From Tianweitania sp. UT-5YL-CI-8 (lineage in GTDB: Bacteria; Pseudomonadota; Alphaproteobacteria; Rhizobiales; Rhizobiaceae), in the NCBI RefSeq assembly GCF_030010215.1, contig NZ_JASCRR010000001.1:186001-250000 (forward strand): a DNA stretch of 64,000 bases, read 5' to 3'. Below the pieces are notes generated by a model. That model searched no databases and was not told where the DNA came from. It saw only the letters and a list, made by a program, of their open reading frames with translations. The stretch's first letter is position 1, and each line of letters opens with the position of its first letter. Positions 20,529 to 29,797 of this stretch are shown here, piece by piece. The position numbers and the translations under genes were made by a program.

Positions 20529-22877
20529 TCAGCCCAATGTGTTCGTCGCCCAGCCGGGCGCGATATGCGGAAAATCCGGCTGCGGTTCGCGGTCGTGCAA
20601 CAAGCGCAAAACGCGCGGCGGCGTCAGCGGCAACTGCCGCACCGGCTTGCCGATGGCACGCGAAACGGCACAGGCGATGGCGGCTCCCACTGCCAAAATC
20701 GGCACCTCGCCCGCGCCTTTAGCACCCAATGGCCCCAGCGACGGCGCGCCTTCATAGAGGTCGGCCACGACCGGAACCACGTCGCCGGCCAGCGGCAGCC
20801 GGTAGGTCTCGAAATCGTCCTGCGCGATGCGCCCGTCGGCGGTGATCGTCACCTCCTCGTGCAGGGCATAGCCCAGCCCCTGGACGACACCGCCCTGGAT
20901 CTGGCCCATGACGGCCCGGGGGTTGAGCGCGCGGCCGACATCCTGAACCACGCGGTATGCCAGAACCTCGACATGGCCGGTATCGGGATCGACCGCGACC
21001 TCAGCCTCGTGCACGACAAAGACCGGGATATCGAGCGCGTCGATGAAGTGGCCCATGGCGCATCCCGCCATGGCCGGGGTGTTCTTGGCCGTGAACGCGC
21101 CGCTGCCTGTGATCGGGCCGGTGGAGGCTTGCGCATGGGCGACCACTGCGGGGATCGTCGTACCCGAACCGGGGCGGCCCGAGATTTCCACCCTGCCGCC
21201 CTGAAGGACGAGGTCTTCCGGCCGGGTCTGCAGCATCTCGCCCGCCGCGCGCAGCAGCTTTTCCTTCACCTCGGCACAAGCCGAAATACTGGCAGCACCG
21301 ATGGAAACGGTCGTGCGGCCTCCGCCGACGCCGACATCGAGACCGGCCGCGTCGGTATCGGCCTCGCGCACGATCACCTGGTCGGGCGACAGGCCGAGTT
21401 GCCCGGCCACGATCTGGGGCAGGGACTGCATCATCGTGCCAGAACCGATTTCGACGCCGGAAGTGACCAGCGTCGCACTGCCGTCGGCATTCAGGTTGAC
21501 GGTCGCTGCCGAAGGCCCGGTGAAGACGAACCAGGTGCCGACCGTCGTCGCCATACCGTAGAGCCGCCCGTCTGCCTTCGCCTCAAGGGTACCTGTTTTG
21601 GCACGCAGCGTTTCCATGCGGTCAAGCATCGGGCCGAGCACGTCGTCCTCGAAAACCTGGCCCGTGGGACCGAGATCTCCGTCCCCTAGGACGTTCTTTT
21701 TGCGGAATTCCATGGGGTCGAAACCCAGGAAATCGCAGATTTCGTCGGTGTGCCGCTCCAAAGCGAAGGTGTTGTAGACCCCGTTGCAGGCCCTGAAAGC
21801 ACCATTTGGAGGGGTGTTCGTATAGACCGCGCGACTGACCAGACGGGTCGCGCCGACGCGGTAGTTACCGCCGAGTGTGTGCGCGGTCATCGTGGTCAGA
21901 AAAACCTGCTCGCCGCCATAGGCGCCGCAATCCATCAGAACAACCGCCTCGCGGCCGACGATCTCACCCTCGGCCGTCACGGCGGAGCGGATGCGGATCT
22001 CGGCATTCTCGCGGCACAGGCATGTCGCCATTTCCTCTTGCCGGGTATTTTCCAGCATCACCGATCGCCCGGTCATCCGCGCCAGAAGGGCGGTGATAGG
22101 CTCGATGGACGCGTCGAATTTCAGGCCGAAGCCGCCGCCGACGGGTGGCACCGTGACCCGCACACGGCCGGGCGGCAATTGCATGACGCGGCCGGTGACA
22201 TTGCGCACGGTCCAAGGCACCTGCGTCGAGGTCTGGATATGGGCGCGGCCGTCTTCCCAGGAACCGATGGCGACGCGCGGCTCGAACGGCACATGGCTTT
22301 GCCGGCCGACGCTGAAACTGCTCTCGACGATGCGGACATCCGGCCGGGCGAAAGCTGCGTCGACATCGCCACGGCTGGACTTGGCCTCCCAGGCGATGTT
22401 GCCGGTGCGCGCGCCGCCCTCGGTGATGACCTCGTAGCCGCGCCAATCTTCGTGGATCAGTCGCGCACTGGGTTCAAGCGCTTCTGCCATGGTGAGAACC
22501 GGCGCGAGCGGTTCGATCTCCAGGATAATCGCGGCCAAGGCCGAGCGTGCCTGCTCTTCTGTTTCGGCGGCTACGACGGCAATGGGTTCGCCATGGTAGC
22601 GGATCGTGTCGATGGCCAAAAGCGGATGATCCGTAATGCCGATGCCGTAGAGCCCCGGCGCGTCGGCGCCGGTTGCCACCGCGCGGACGCCGGGGCAGGC
22701 CAGCGCGGGCGAAGCGTCCAGCCTGACGATACGCCCGGCCGGAACCGTCGACCGCAGTAGCACGGCGTGCAGCATGTCGGGCCGAGCCCGGTCATTGGTG
22801 TATTTCGTCCGCCCGCGCAGCTTGTCCTGAGCATCGCGGCGGGGGAGGTTCATGACGGTGGCGGAAGCTTCAGACAC
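20529..22877 (-). CDS. molybdenum hydroxylase, molybdopterin-binding large subunit (xanthine dehydrogenase family)
   Basis: A 782-residue large subunit of the xanthine dehydrogenase/CO dehydrogenase family. Visible features are an N-terminal KLRGRTKYTNDRARPDML region, the molybdopterin-contacting PPVGGGFGLKFD near 265, GVGGGRTTVSIGAAS near 550, and GAKGAGEVPIL near the C-terminus, which supplies the glutamate that activates the Mo-bound oxygen. Such enzymes hydroxylate carbon next to nitrogen in N-heterocycles or oxidise aldehydes. I take the GTG at 22877, which overlaps the iron-sulfur subunit gene by 8 bp; an ATG at 22853 is an alternative. The substrate is unknown. Confidence 0.9.
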   Translation of the reverse strand: MSEASATVMNLPRRDAQDKLRGRTKYTNDRARPDMLHAVLLRSTVPAGRIVRLDASPALACPGVRAVATGADAPGLYGIGITDHPLLAIDTIRYHGEPIAVVAAETEEQARSALAAIILEIEPLAPVLTMAEALEPSARLIHEDWRGYEVITEGGARTGNIAWEAKSSRGDVDAAFARPDVRIVESSFSVGRQSHVPFEPRVAIGSWEDGRAHIQTSTQVPWTVRNVTGRVMQLPPGRVRVTVPPVGGGFGLKFDASIEPITALLARMTGRSVMLENTRQEEMATCLCRENAEIRIRSAVTAEGEIVGREAVVLMDCGAYGGEQVFLTTMTAHTLGGNYRVGATRLVSRAVYTNTPPNGAFRACNGVYNTFALERHTDEICDFLGFDPMEFRKKNVLGDGDLGPTGQVFEDDVLGPMLDRMETLRAKTGTLEAKADGRLYGMATTVGTWFVFTGPSAATVNLNADGSATLVTSGVEIGSGTMMQSLPQIVAGQLGLSPDQVIVREADTDAAGLDVGVGGGRTTVSIGAASISACAEVKEKLLRAAGEMLQTRPEDLVLQGGRVEISGRPGSGTTIPAVVAHAQASTGPITGSGAFTAKNTPAMAGCAMGHFIDALDIPVFVVHEAEVAVDPDTGHVEVLAYRVVQDVGRALNPRAVMGQIQGGVVQGLGYALHEEVTITADGRIAQDDFETYRLPLAGDVVPVVADLYEGAPSLGPLGAKGAGEVPILAVGAAIACAVSRAIGKPVRQLPLTPPRVLRLLHDREPQPDFPHIAPGWATNTLG

Positions 22878-23367
22878 CGGCGCCTCCCGCGACTTTTGCA
22901 GTGTGCAACTGTTGGGCCAGGCAGTCGGCAACCGTGTCGACGATGCGTTCGTAGCCTGTGCATCGGCAGATATTGCCAACCATCGCCGCTTTTATGTCGG
23001 CGCGGCTGGCATCGGGATTGTCGCGCATGAAGGCAGAAAGGCTCATGACCATGCCGGGAAAGCACATGCCGCACTGCACGGCATCCGCTGCCTCGAACGC
23101 TGCCTGCAGCGGATGCAACGCCTGGTGGCCGGCGCTCAGTCCTTCGATGGTGACGACCTCGCAGCCCTCGAGCAGCCCTACCGGTTTGAGGCAGGATGGC
23201 ACCGCTTCGGCGTCGACATGCACGGTACAGGCACCGCAAAAACCTTCGCGGCACACAGCCTTCGTTCCGGTCAGGAAGCGTTCCTGCCGCAAGATGTCGA
23301 CCAGCGGCGTCATCGGATCGTCGCGAAAGCGGTAGTCCTCGCCATTCAGCCGGAATGTCACGGTCAT
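22870..23367 (-). CDS. molybdenum hydroxylase, [2Fe-2S] subunit
   Basis: A 165-residue two-cluster ferredoxin-like subunit. Cysteines of the plant-type cluster are in CREGFCGACTVHVD and the VPSC that follows; the second cluster is in QCGMCFPGMV and ICRCTGYERI. It passes electrons from molybdopterin to the FAD subunit. The gene overlaps the FAD-subunit gene by 4 bp and the large-subunit gene by 8 bp, an M-S-L order typical of Cox-type molybdenum hydroxylases. Confidence 0.94.
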   Translation of the reverse strand: MTVTFRLNGEDYRFRDDPMTPLVDILRQERFLTGTKAVCREGFCGACTVHVDAEAVPSCLKPVGLLEGCEVVTIEGLSAGHQALHPLQAAFEAADAVQCGMCFPGMVMSLSAFMRDNPDASRADIKAAMVGNICRCTGYERIVDTVADCLAQQLHTAKVAGGAGV

Positions 23368-24218
23368 GCCAGGCCCTCCGTCGCGCGCAATGCCGCCACG
23401 CCGCGCTTGACCAGAACGGGCAGAACCTGCAGCCGATACCAGCCCTCAGCCTCAGTGCCGTCGCGGCCCTGAAAATCATTATGCTCCGCCGCAAGCGCCG
23501 CGGCGCGTTCAGCATCCCGGGGGAACCCGCCCGGCTCGCCGGCGAATGCCTGTTCAAGCGCCGTCCAGCGGCGTGCCACCGGCTCGACCGAGCCGACCGC
23601 AATGCGGCAGCATTTGTCGGCATCCAATGCCATGGAGACGATAGCGACCGGATAATCGCCGGCTTTTCGCAGCGGCAAGCGGATATGCGCACTGGCGATC
23701 AGGTCGCGGCGCAAGAGTATTTTTGTCAGGATGGCTTGCTCAAGCAAAGCCCGCCGATCGTTCAGAAAGTCTGCGATGTCGATGCGTTTCGCGCCGGAGG
23801 TCGTCTCCAGCTCAACTGCCGCCCCACAGGCGAGTAAGGCAGGGGCAAGATCGGCTTCGGCAAAGTCGATGCTGCAAAGGTTGCCGCCAATGGTGGCGAC
23901 GCGTCTGATTCCGGGGTTGGCAGCGCCTTCCGCTGCTCCGACGAGCGCCTCGAAGCCGGCGATACCGCGTAGCGCTTTGCCAAGAGCCTCGTGCGTTACT
24001 CCAGCGCCAATGACCATATGGTCGGCATCAATGATCACTTCGGACAAGAACGGTATGCGGTGGAGGGTGACTACAGCTTCGGGCAGTTCGACACCGCGCA
24101 GCGGATCGCGCATCAGCCATGTACCGCCGGCAAGCACAACAGCGCCAACCATACGTGACGCCACCGCCTCTTCGATACTGCCGGCTGCGATGAAAGACCG
24201 CTCCATGCTTTGCGCCAT
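23364..24218 (-). CDS. molybdenum hydroxylase, FAD-binding subunit
   Basis: A 284-residue CoxM-type flavoprotein subunit. The FAD pyrophosphate-binding VLAGGTWLMRD and ATIGGNLCSIDFAEAD motifs are in place, and the C-terminal CO-dehydrogenase-flavoprotein domain ends near LPVLVKRGVAAL. It is the first gene of the three-subunit set on the minus strand, and the ~300-bp gap upstream separates it from the hydantoinase genes. The ATG at 24218 gives MAQSMERSFIAAG; an internal start at M5 is possible. Confidence 0.92.
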   Translation of the reverse strand: MAQSMERSFIAAGSIEEAVASRMVGAVVLAGGTWLMRDPLRGVELPEAVVTLHRIPFLSEVIIDADHMVIGAGVTHEALGKALRGIAGFEALVGAAEGAANPGIRRVATIGGNLCSIDFAEADLAPALLACGAAVELETTSGAKRIDIADFLNDRRALLEQAILTKILLRRDLIASAHIRLPLRKAGDYPVAIVSMALDADKCCRIAVGSVEPVARRWTALEQAFAGEPGGFPRDAERAAALAAEHNDFQGRDGTEAEGWYRLQVLPVLVKRGVAALRATEGLA

Positions 24219-24360
24219 TGTTTACCCCTCGAAGGTTGCCGTCTTTTGCGGCACTGCAGCAATGTTGCTCTAACCTAAGGCATATGTGAAATAGTAGTTC
24301 TTTGTTTGTGATATCGAAAAAACAGATATCCGCATCCGCATCTTCCGCGTTTTCAGTGCT

Positions 24361-24495
24361 TTCGAACCCCCTCGTCCGGCCCTTCGGGTCCCTTCTCCCG
24401 CAGGGGAGAAGGGACGGGCGGGGCGATCGTCGCTCTCCTCTCCTCAGCGGGGAGAGAGCCGAGCGAAGCGGGTGCGCAGCACGGCGAGGGGGCAA
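24361..24495. repeat. palindromic intergenic repeat (REP-like), inside a 307-bp gene-free gap
   Basis: The gap 24219-24525 has no gene. Its right half contains a perfect 10-bp stem CCCTTCTCCC (24390-24399) / GGGAGAAGGG (24404-24413) with a GCAG loop. A second imperfect hairpin of the same flavour follows (CTCTCC at 24438-24443 with GGAGAG at 24451-24456), then GCCGAGCGAAGCGGGTGCG. Mosaics of this kind are common between genes in Hyphomicrobiales. The left, AT-rich part (24245-24340) probably carries the promoter of the molybdenum hydroxylase genes. Confidence 0.65.
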
Positions 24496-24525
24496 TTCAA
24501 AATCGCGGTCAATCCGGATCGAACA

Positions 24526-26493
24526 TCAATCCCAGTGCGCGACCGTGCGTTTTTCGAAGCTCTCGCGGAACTGTGCCGTGGTCTTGGGAAGAACCTCGCC
24601 GGTCTCCCAATCGAGAATTACCGCATAGTGGCGAACGGCATCGAGTGAATCGATCTCGCCTGACTTGTACCTCCGCGACACCTCGGTTGGGTCCATGCGC
24701 GCCCAATCCTTCCGATTGGCACGAATGTCGGCGCGGCATGCTTCCGTCGCCTCGGCATCGATCTCGTATTGGCACAGATCGCGGTCGATCTCGCGGATCA
24801 CAACGCCATAGTCGGTCTTGGCGCGGGTGAGCGAAACATAGTCGTCAATGACGTCTTCCATAACCTTGGCCGGATCGCGCTGCAGCGGATCGCCGAAGCC
24901 GCCACCGCCCGCCGTGGGACGCGCGAACTCGTCGCCGGAATGGACGGGGTAATCGGAGAACACGGAGCCGAGCCAGATGTCTGTGTCCTCGCCGGAGCGC
25001 TTCATGGTCAAGCCGTGCGGCATTGAAGGCAGACCGCCCTCTACGCCCCAGACCACTGCGCGCTCGCGGTCGCAGATGTAGGACATGACAGCGCCTTCAG
25101 CCTCAAGAAGCACAGAGGTTTTCTGAACGCCGACGCCGCCCCGCCATTTGCCGGGACCGGCCGAATCCTGCTTGATCTGGAACTCAGTGGTGCGCGTCGG
25201 GTTCACGCGCTCGTTGCCTTCGTTGGGCTGCGACATCAGGCCGGTGCCGAAGCAGGCGGTGGTGACATCCGCCCCGTCCTTGCCGTTGCGGCCGCCCCAG
25301 CCGCCCGGCAGCCATTCGTAGAACATGAAGATGGGTTTTTCCGGCTTGCGGGCGTCGCGCCCGCCCGCCAGCAGATATTCGAGGTTGAACGCGCAGGCGA
25401 TGGCGCGCTCGGGCATGATCTTCGACCACATCTCGAAGATCGAGTTCATGATCTTCTCGAACGGCATCAGGAAGCCGGTCACCGCGACTGGCCACTCGGC
25501 GCTGACGACGCTGTTCTTGGGCGCCGTCACTTCGATCATGCGGTAGAACCCGCTGTTGAGCGGCAGGTCGGGGAAGAAGGTCTTCATGCCGGCGACCACT
25601 GCAGAGAAGGTGGCGCCCGGCGCGGAATTGTACATCGATGCGATGGTGTGATGGCTTCCAGTGAAGTCGTAATGGATCTGATCACCCTTGATCGTCATCT
25701 TGATACGGATCGGGATCATGCCTTCCCCGGCGCCGAGATCACGGTCGATGTAGTCGACCGTCTCCCAGGTGCCGTCGGGCAGTTCGGAGAGACGCTTGCG
25801 CACGGCGCGCTCGACATAGTCCTGCACCTCTTCCATGCCGCGCGTGACCTGATCGCGGCCGTATTTCTTGACCAGCCGCAGCAGTTCGCGCTCGGCGGCT
25901 TGGGTTGCCTGCGCCTGGGAATGGATGTCGCCGATGATCGATGCGGGGTCGCGCGTGTTGGCGGCGATCATGTTGGCGACATCGGAGCAGAAGCGGCCGC
26001 GCTGGAACAGGCGCAACGGCGTAATGCGCAGGCCCTCGCGGAACATGTCGCGGGCGGTGACGTCGAAGGAGCCGGGGACCGAACCGCCGAGATCCGACCA
26101 GTGGCCGTTCGACTGGGAGAAGCCGATCAGTTTGTCTTCGTCGAAGATCGGCCTGACCAGCCGCACGTCGCTGAAATGCGTACCGCCGGCATAGGGGTCG
26201 TTGATGGCATAGACGTCGCCGGGGGCCATGTCGCCTTCGAAGACGCGGATCACTTCCTTGCAGGTGTTGTGCAGCGTGCCGACATGGACGGCGATGTCAT
26301 AATTGCCCTGGGCGACGGAGTTGCCGTCGGCATCGTGCAAGGCGTTGGAGAAGTCGCGGTTGTAGATGACGAAGGAGTAGCAGGTGCGCAGCATTTGCTC
26401 GGCCATCTGGTCGACCGTGGTGATGAAGGAGTTCTTTAGCACCTCAAAGGTTACCGGGTCGAGGCTCTGGCTGGTTTCGATCAGCTTGGTCAT
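24526..26493 (-). CDS. hyuB: hydantoinase B / oxoprolinase family protein
   Basis: A 655-residue HyuB-family subunit. It begins with the family-typical DPVTFEVLKNSF and has INDPYAGGTHFSDVRLVRPIF near 95, NGHWSDLGGSVPGSF, and the glycine-rich GPGKWRGGVGVQ and PTAGGGGFGDPLQRDP regions near residues 450 and 530. With HyuA it forms an ATP-dependent (or ATP-independent carboxylating) enzyme acting on cyclic amides or ketones, such as hydantoins, 5-oxoproline or acetone/acetophenone. It starts 4 bp after hyuA. Sequence alone does not identify the substrate. Confidence 0.9.
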   Translation of the reverse strand: MTKLIETSQSLDPVTFEVLKNSFITTVDQMAEQMLRTCYSFVIYNRDFSNALHDADGNSVAQGNYDIAVHVGTLHNTCKEVIRVFEGDMAPGDVYAINDPYAGGTHFSDVRLVRPIFDEDKLIGFSQSNGHWSDLGGSVPGSFDVTARDMFREGLRITPLRLFQRGRFCSDVANMIAANTRDPASIIGDIHSQAQATQAAERELLRLVKKYGRDQVTRGMEEVQDYVERAVRKRLSELPDGTWETVDYIDRDLGAGEGMIPIRIKMTIKGDQIHYDFTGSHHTIASMYNSAPGATFSAVVAGMKTFFPDLPLNSGFYRMIEVTAPKNSVVSAEWPVAVTGFLMPFEKIMNSIFEMWSKIMPERAIACAFNLEYLLAGGRDARKPEKPIFMFYEWLPGGWGGRNGKDGADVTTACFGTGLMSQPNEGNERVNPTRTTEFQIKQDSAGPGKWRGGVGVQKTSVLLEAEGAVMSYICDRERAVVWGVEGGLPSMPHGLTMKRSGEDTDIWLGSVFSDYPVHSGDEFARPTAGGGGFGDPLQRDPAKVMEDVIDDYVSLTRAKTDYGVVIREIDRDLCQYEIDAEATEACRADIRANRKDWARMDPTEVSRRYKSGEIDSLDAVRHYAVILDWETGEVLPKTTAQFRESFEKRTVAHWD

Positions 26494-26497
26494 GTCC

Positions 26498-28525
26498 TCA
26501 GCCTTTCGTCGTGATCAGAATGTTCAGGAAACCATCGACGGACGCGGCCATTCCCGGCGGCACCACGGTGGTTGAATCGAATTGCTCGACAATGGCAGGC
26601 CCCGTAAAGGAAGCCCCGGCAGTGAAGCGGTCACGCTCATAGACCGCCGCGTCATGCGAGACGCCGTCGAACCAGACGCTGCGGCGTCCCACCGGCTCGG
26701 GCTCATGCGGCGAGACCTCGTGCTTGGGTATTTCCGCCTTCGGGACGATGCCGACAGCCTTGACCGCGATGCGGAAGATCGAGACGGGCGCTTCCTCGCG
26801 ACGGTAGTTGAACTCGCGCTCATGCTCGTTGTGGAACGCCTCGATCAGCGAGCAGATACGCTCGATCTTCGCGGGCGCCGAGACGGCCAGCGAACGCCAC
26901 TGACCCTGATACATCATTTCGACCGTGCGCTGCAGCGCCATGTCTTCCTGGGCCACGCCCTCATGGGTGAGGCGTTCGACGGCCTGTTCCTCCATGCGGA
27001 CAAAGGCCGTCTGCATGTCTTCCGGCGAGACCGTCGAGGCATCGGCCATGAAGCTTTCGGAGAAATCGTGCTGGACATCGACGAGAAGGCAGCCGAGCGC
27101 GGAGGTGACGCCGGGATTGGGCGGAACGATCACGGTCGGGATCGACAACTCCCTGGCAACAGCCGCGCCATGCAAGGCACCGGCGCCGCCAAAGGCGACA
27201 AGGGCGAAGTCGCGCGGGTCGTAGCCGCGGCTGATGGAGAGCAGGCGTACCGCATTGGCCATATTGGCATTGGCGACCGCGACGATGGCTTCGGCAGCCT
27301 GATGCAGTTCCATGCCGAAGGGGGTCGCAACCGTTTCCTGCACCGCTTCGGCCGCAAGGGCAGGGTCCAGCGTGATCTTGCCGCCGGCCAGGCTGGTGCC
27401 GAGACGGCCGAGCACGACATTGGCATCGGTGTTCGTCGCCGTGCGGTTTCCATTTTTGTAGCAGGCTGGGCCTGGAAAAGCGCCGGCCGACTGCGGGCCG
27501 TTGCGCAAGCTGCCGCCCTCGTCCTGCCAGGCAAGCGACCCGCCGCCCGCGCCGATAGTCAAAACCTCGATGGAGGGGAAGCGGATGGGGTAGCCGAATT
27601 CAATGTACCAGTCCTTGGTGATGCGTGACTCGCCGTTCCAGGCAAGCGAGACGTCGGTTGACGTGCCGCCCATGTCGAAGCCGATCGAATTGGGGAAGCC
27701 GCAGAGATTGCCGATGAAGCGGCTGGCGATAGCACCCGCCGCGATACCCGATCCGGCGAGGCGGGCTGAAAAGTCCCTGACGCTCGCCGGCGTCATCACG
27801 CCACCGCCGGAATGCAGCAGAAGAAGATCGCGCTTGTAGCCGGCGGCGGATAGCTTTTCACCGAGACGCGACACGTAGTCGACCACGACCGGGGCGCATA
27901 CGGCGTTCGCCATTGTCGTCGAGAAGCGTTCATGCTCGAAAATCTCCGGCATCACCTCCGAGGAGATCGACACCGGCAGGTCCGGCATGACCTCCTTGAG
28001 GATATCGCGCATGCGGCGCTCGTTGGCGCCGTTGACGTAGGAATTCATGAAGCAAACGGCGATGGACTTGACCTCGCGCTTTTTGAGTACCTCGGCGACG
28101 CGGCGCGCATCATCCTCGTTCAGCACTTCCAGGATTGTGCCTTCCGCATCGATCCGCTCGCGGACCGTCAGCCGGTCGCGGCGCGGAATGTAGGGCTTGG
28201 CGACGTCCTTATAGGTGTCCCAAAGGTCTTCCTTGTTGGCGCGGCGGATTTCCACCACATCGCGAAACCCTTCGGTGCAGACCATGGCGGTGCGCGGCAG
28301 GCGGCGGGTGATCAGCGCATTGGTGGCGACCGTGGTGCCATGCGAGAACATGGTCACCTCAGACAGATCGATGCGGCCTTGCTCGACGCCGTTCATGATC
28401 GCCTGCATGGGATCGTCGGGCGTGGACGCGGTCTTCTCGATGCGGATCACACCGGTGTCTTCGTCCATGATGCAGATGTCGGTGAAAGTTCCTCCGACAT
28501 CGACGGCAACTCTGGTTCGGCTCAT
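26498..28525 (-). CDS. hyuA: hydantoinase A / oxoprolinase family protein
   Basis: A 675-residue HyuA-family ATPase subunit (actin-like fold). It has the N-terminal DVGGTFTDICIMDEDTG phosphate loop, the GTTVATNALI region, a second nucleotide-binding stretch SIGFDMGGTSTDVSL near 290, and the conserved ALVAFGGAGALHGAAVA near 455. It phosphorylates or activates the cyclic substrate for the HyuB partner. An AraC-type activator is encoded ~100 bp upstream in the same direction and probably controls the pair. Confidence 0.92.
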   Translation of the reverse strand: MSRTRVAVDVGGTFTDICIMDEDTGVIRIEKTASTPDDPMQAIMNGVEQGRIDLSEVTMFSHGTTVATNALITRRLPRTAMVCTEGFRDVVEIRRANKEDLWDTYKDVAKPYIPRRDRLTVRERIDAEGTILEVLNEDDARRVAEVLKKREVKSIAVCFMNSYVNGANERRMRDILKEVMPDLPVSISSEVMPEIFEHERFSTTMANAVCAPVVVDYVSRLGEKLSAAGYKRDLLLLHSGGGVMTPASVRDFSARLAGSGIAAGAIASRFIGNLCGFPNSIGFDMGGTSTDVSLAWNGESRITKDWYIEFGYPIRFPSIEVLTIGAGGGSLAWQDEGGSLRNGPQSAGAFPGPACYKNGNRTATNTDANVVLGRLGTSLAGGKITLDPALAAEAVQETVATPFGMELHQAAEAIVAVANANMANAVRLLSISRGYDPRDFALVAFGGAGALHGAAVARELSIPTVIVPPNPGVTSALGCLLVDVQHDFSESFMADASTVSPEDMQTAFVRMEEQAVERLTHEGVAQEDMALQRTVEMMYQGQWRSLAVSAPAKIERICSLIEAFHNEHEREFNYRREEAPVSIFRIAVKAVGIVPKAEIPKHEVSPHEPEPVGRRSVWFDGVSHDAAVYERDRFTAGASFTGPAIVEQFDSTTVVPPGMAASVDGFLNILITTKG

Positions 28526-28622
28526 GACATATCCTTTGCGGCGGGCACGGCCCGGCTGTCGCCGCCCCTAGCCGGAGTGGCGTTGCAACACATGGTGGAA
28601 ATCTGCCCGGATTTGACCGGGT

Positions 28623-29603
28623 CTAGTGCCGCTCTCGCGATGGAGAGGCGCGGCCCGCCCGGCTGGCGGCTTGGCGACGCGTGTCGGTCGGCGAACAGCC
28701 GAAACGCGTCCGATAGTGCTTGCAGAACTGCGACTGGTCGGCGAAGCCCCAGCGATAGGCGATCTCGGCGATGCTGCCGGTGTTGGTCACCGTCATCAAT
28801 TCTTCGGAGCAGCGTTCGAGCCTGGCATCGCGGATGAAGCCGTTGATCGACTGGTTGCTGTCCTGGAACAGGACCTGCAGGTAGCGCAAGGAAATGCCGC
28901 AGGCCTCGGCGACCGCCTGCGGGCCGAGGTCGGAACTTTTCAAATTATCGCGGATATATTGCTCGGCGCGATGCAGATGGCCCGCCCGTATCGACGAGAC
29001 GCTGCTGTCCAACACCCGGTCGTCGCTGACGATGGACAGGCACAGCATTTCGAGAATGTGCCGGCCCATCATCTCGCGGGCGGCTTCATCGATGTTGTCG
29101 ATATGGCCGATGGTGGTGCGCACCGTGTCGATGAAGAGGGCGGCAACGCCCTGCGTGGCATCGAAGCTCAGCGCGCTGAGCCGTTCGGCCGATCCGATCC
29201 GGGCGCGAACGCTTGCTGACGGCACCTTCAGCACCCAGAGCGCATTCGGCTTGCCGTGCCAGAATTCATAAGGCGCATCGCCCCGCTCCAGAAGAAAGCC
29301 GCCCGGCGCGCATTTCACGGTGCGCGAGCCTTGCGAGAAATTCACCTCCGACAGTTCGGGAATGGTGATGAGGAGGCTGGCGTCGCGCTCGTTGAGAAAG
29401 TGGCGGCGATGGCGGCGGTAGCTGACGGCATCGCACCGCATCTTCGACACGCTGACGAGACCCAGGGAAAAGATTTCCAACGCGCCGGAGAATTCCCGGC
29501 GGTTCTGGTACTCGGTGTCGAGCGGAAAATAAGCTTCTGTCACAGCGGCTTGCCAGGCATCGCCGCCTGTGGGACCGCCAATCGTATCGACGACGTACTT
29601 CAT
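28623..29603 (-). CDS. AraC-family transcriptional regulator
   Basis: A 326-residue regulator. The N-terminal ~200 residues resemble the AraC-binding-like (AraC_binding_2) ligand/oligomerisation domain found in activators of aromatic and heterocycle catabolism. The C-terminal ~100 residues contain two helix-turn-helix units (VAEACGISLRYLQVLF and IAEIAYRWGFADQSQFCKHYR). It sits at the head of the hyuAB/molybdenum hydroxylase run, in the same orientation, and is divergent from glutaminase. It probably activates one or both in response to the cluster's substrate. Confidence 0.9.
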   Translation of the reverse strand: MKYVVDTIGGPTGGDAWQAAVTEAYFPLDTEYQNRREFSGALEIFSLGLVSVSKMRCDAVSYRRHRRHFLNERDASLLITIPELSEVNFSQGSRTVKCAPGGFLLERGDAPYEFWHGKPNALWVLKVPSASVRARIGSAERLSALSFDATQGVAALFIDTVRTTIGHIDNIDEAAREMMGRHILEMLCLSIVSDDRVLDSSVSSIRAGHLHRAEQYIRDNLKSSDLGPQAVAEACGISLRYLQVLFQDSNQSINGFIRDARLERCSEELMTVTNTGSIAEIAYRWGFADQSQFCKHYRTRFGCSPTDTRRQAASRAGRASPSRERH

Positions 29604-29797
29604 TCCCCAAACCTTTCTGGTTGGCCCGGTTGTCCCGGTGTTTTTTGGGAGAGTACAGCAATTAGACAGCGCGTATTGGTCAAAAACGAATAAATTTATG
29701 TGGTCGCCCGACGCCGGGAGTGCCCTTGGCGCCCGTTGCCAACGGACGGAACGCGACTATCTGTTCGTCTGGACAAGCAGCGAAGAGCGGGACAAGC

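Noticed and set aside
21750-22760. Long plus-strand frame opposite the molybdopterin subunit gene
   Set aside because: Antisense of an unmistakable xanthine dehydrogenase-family gene; composition is Asp/Arg/His-rich low-information sequence.
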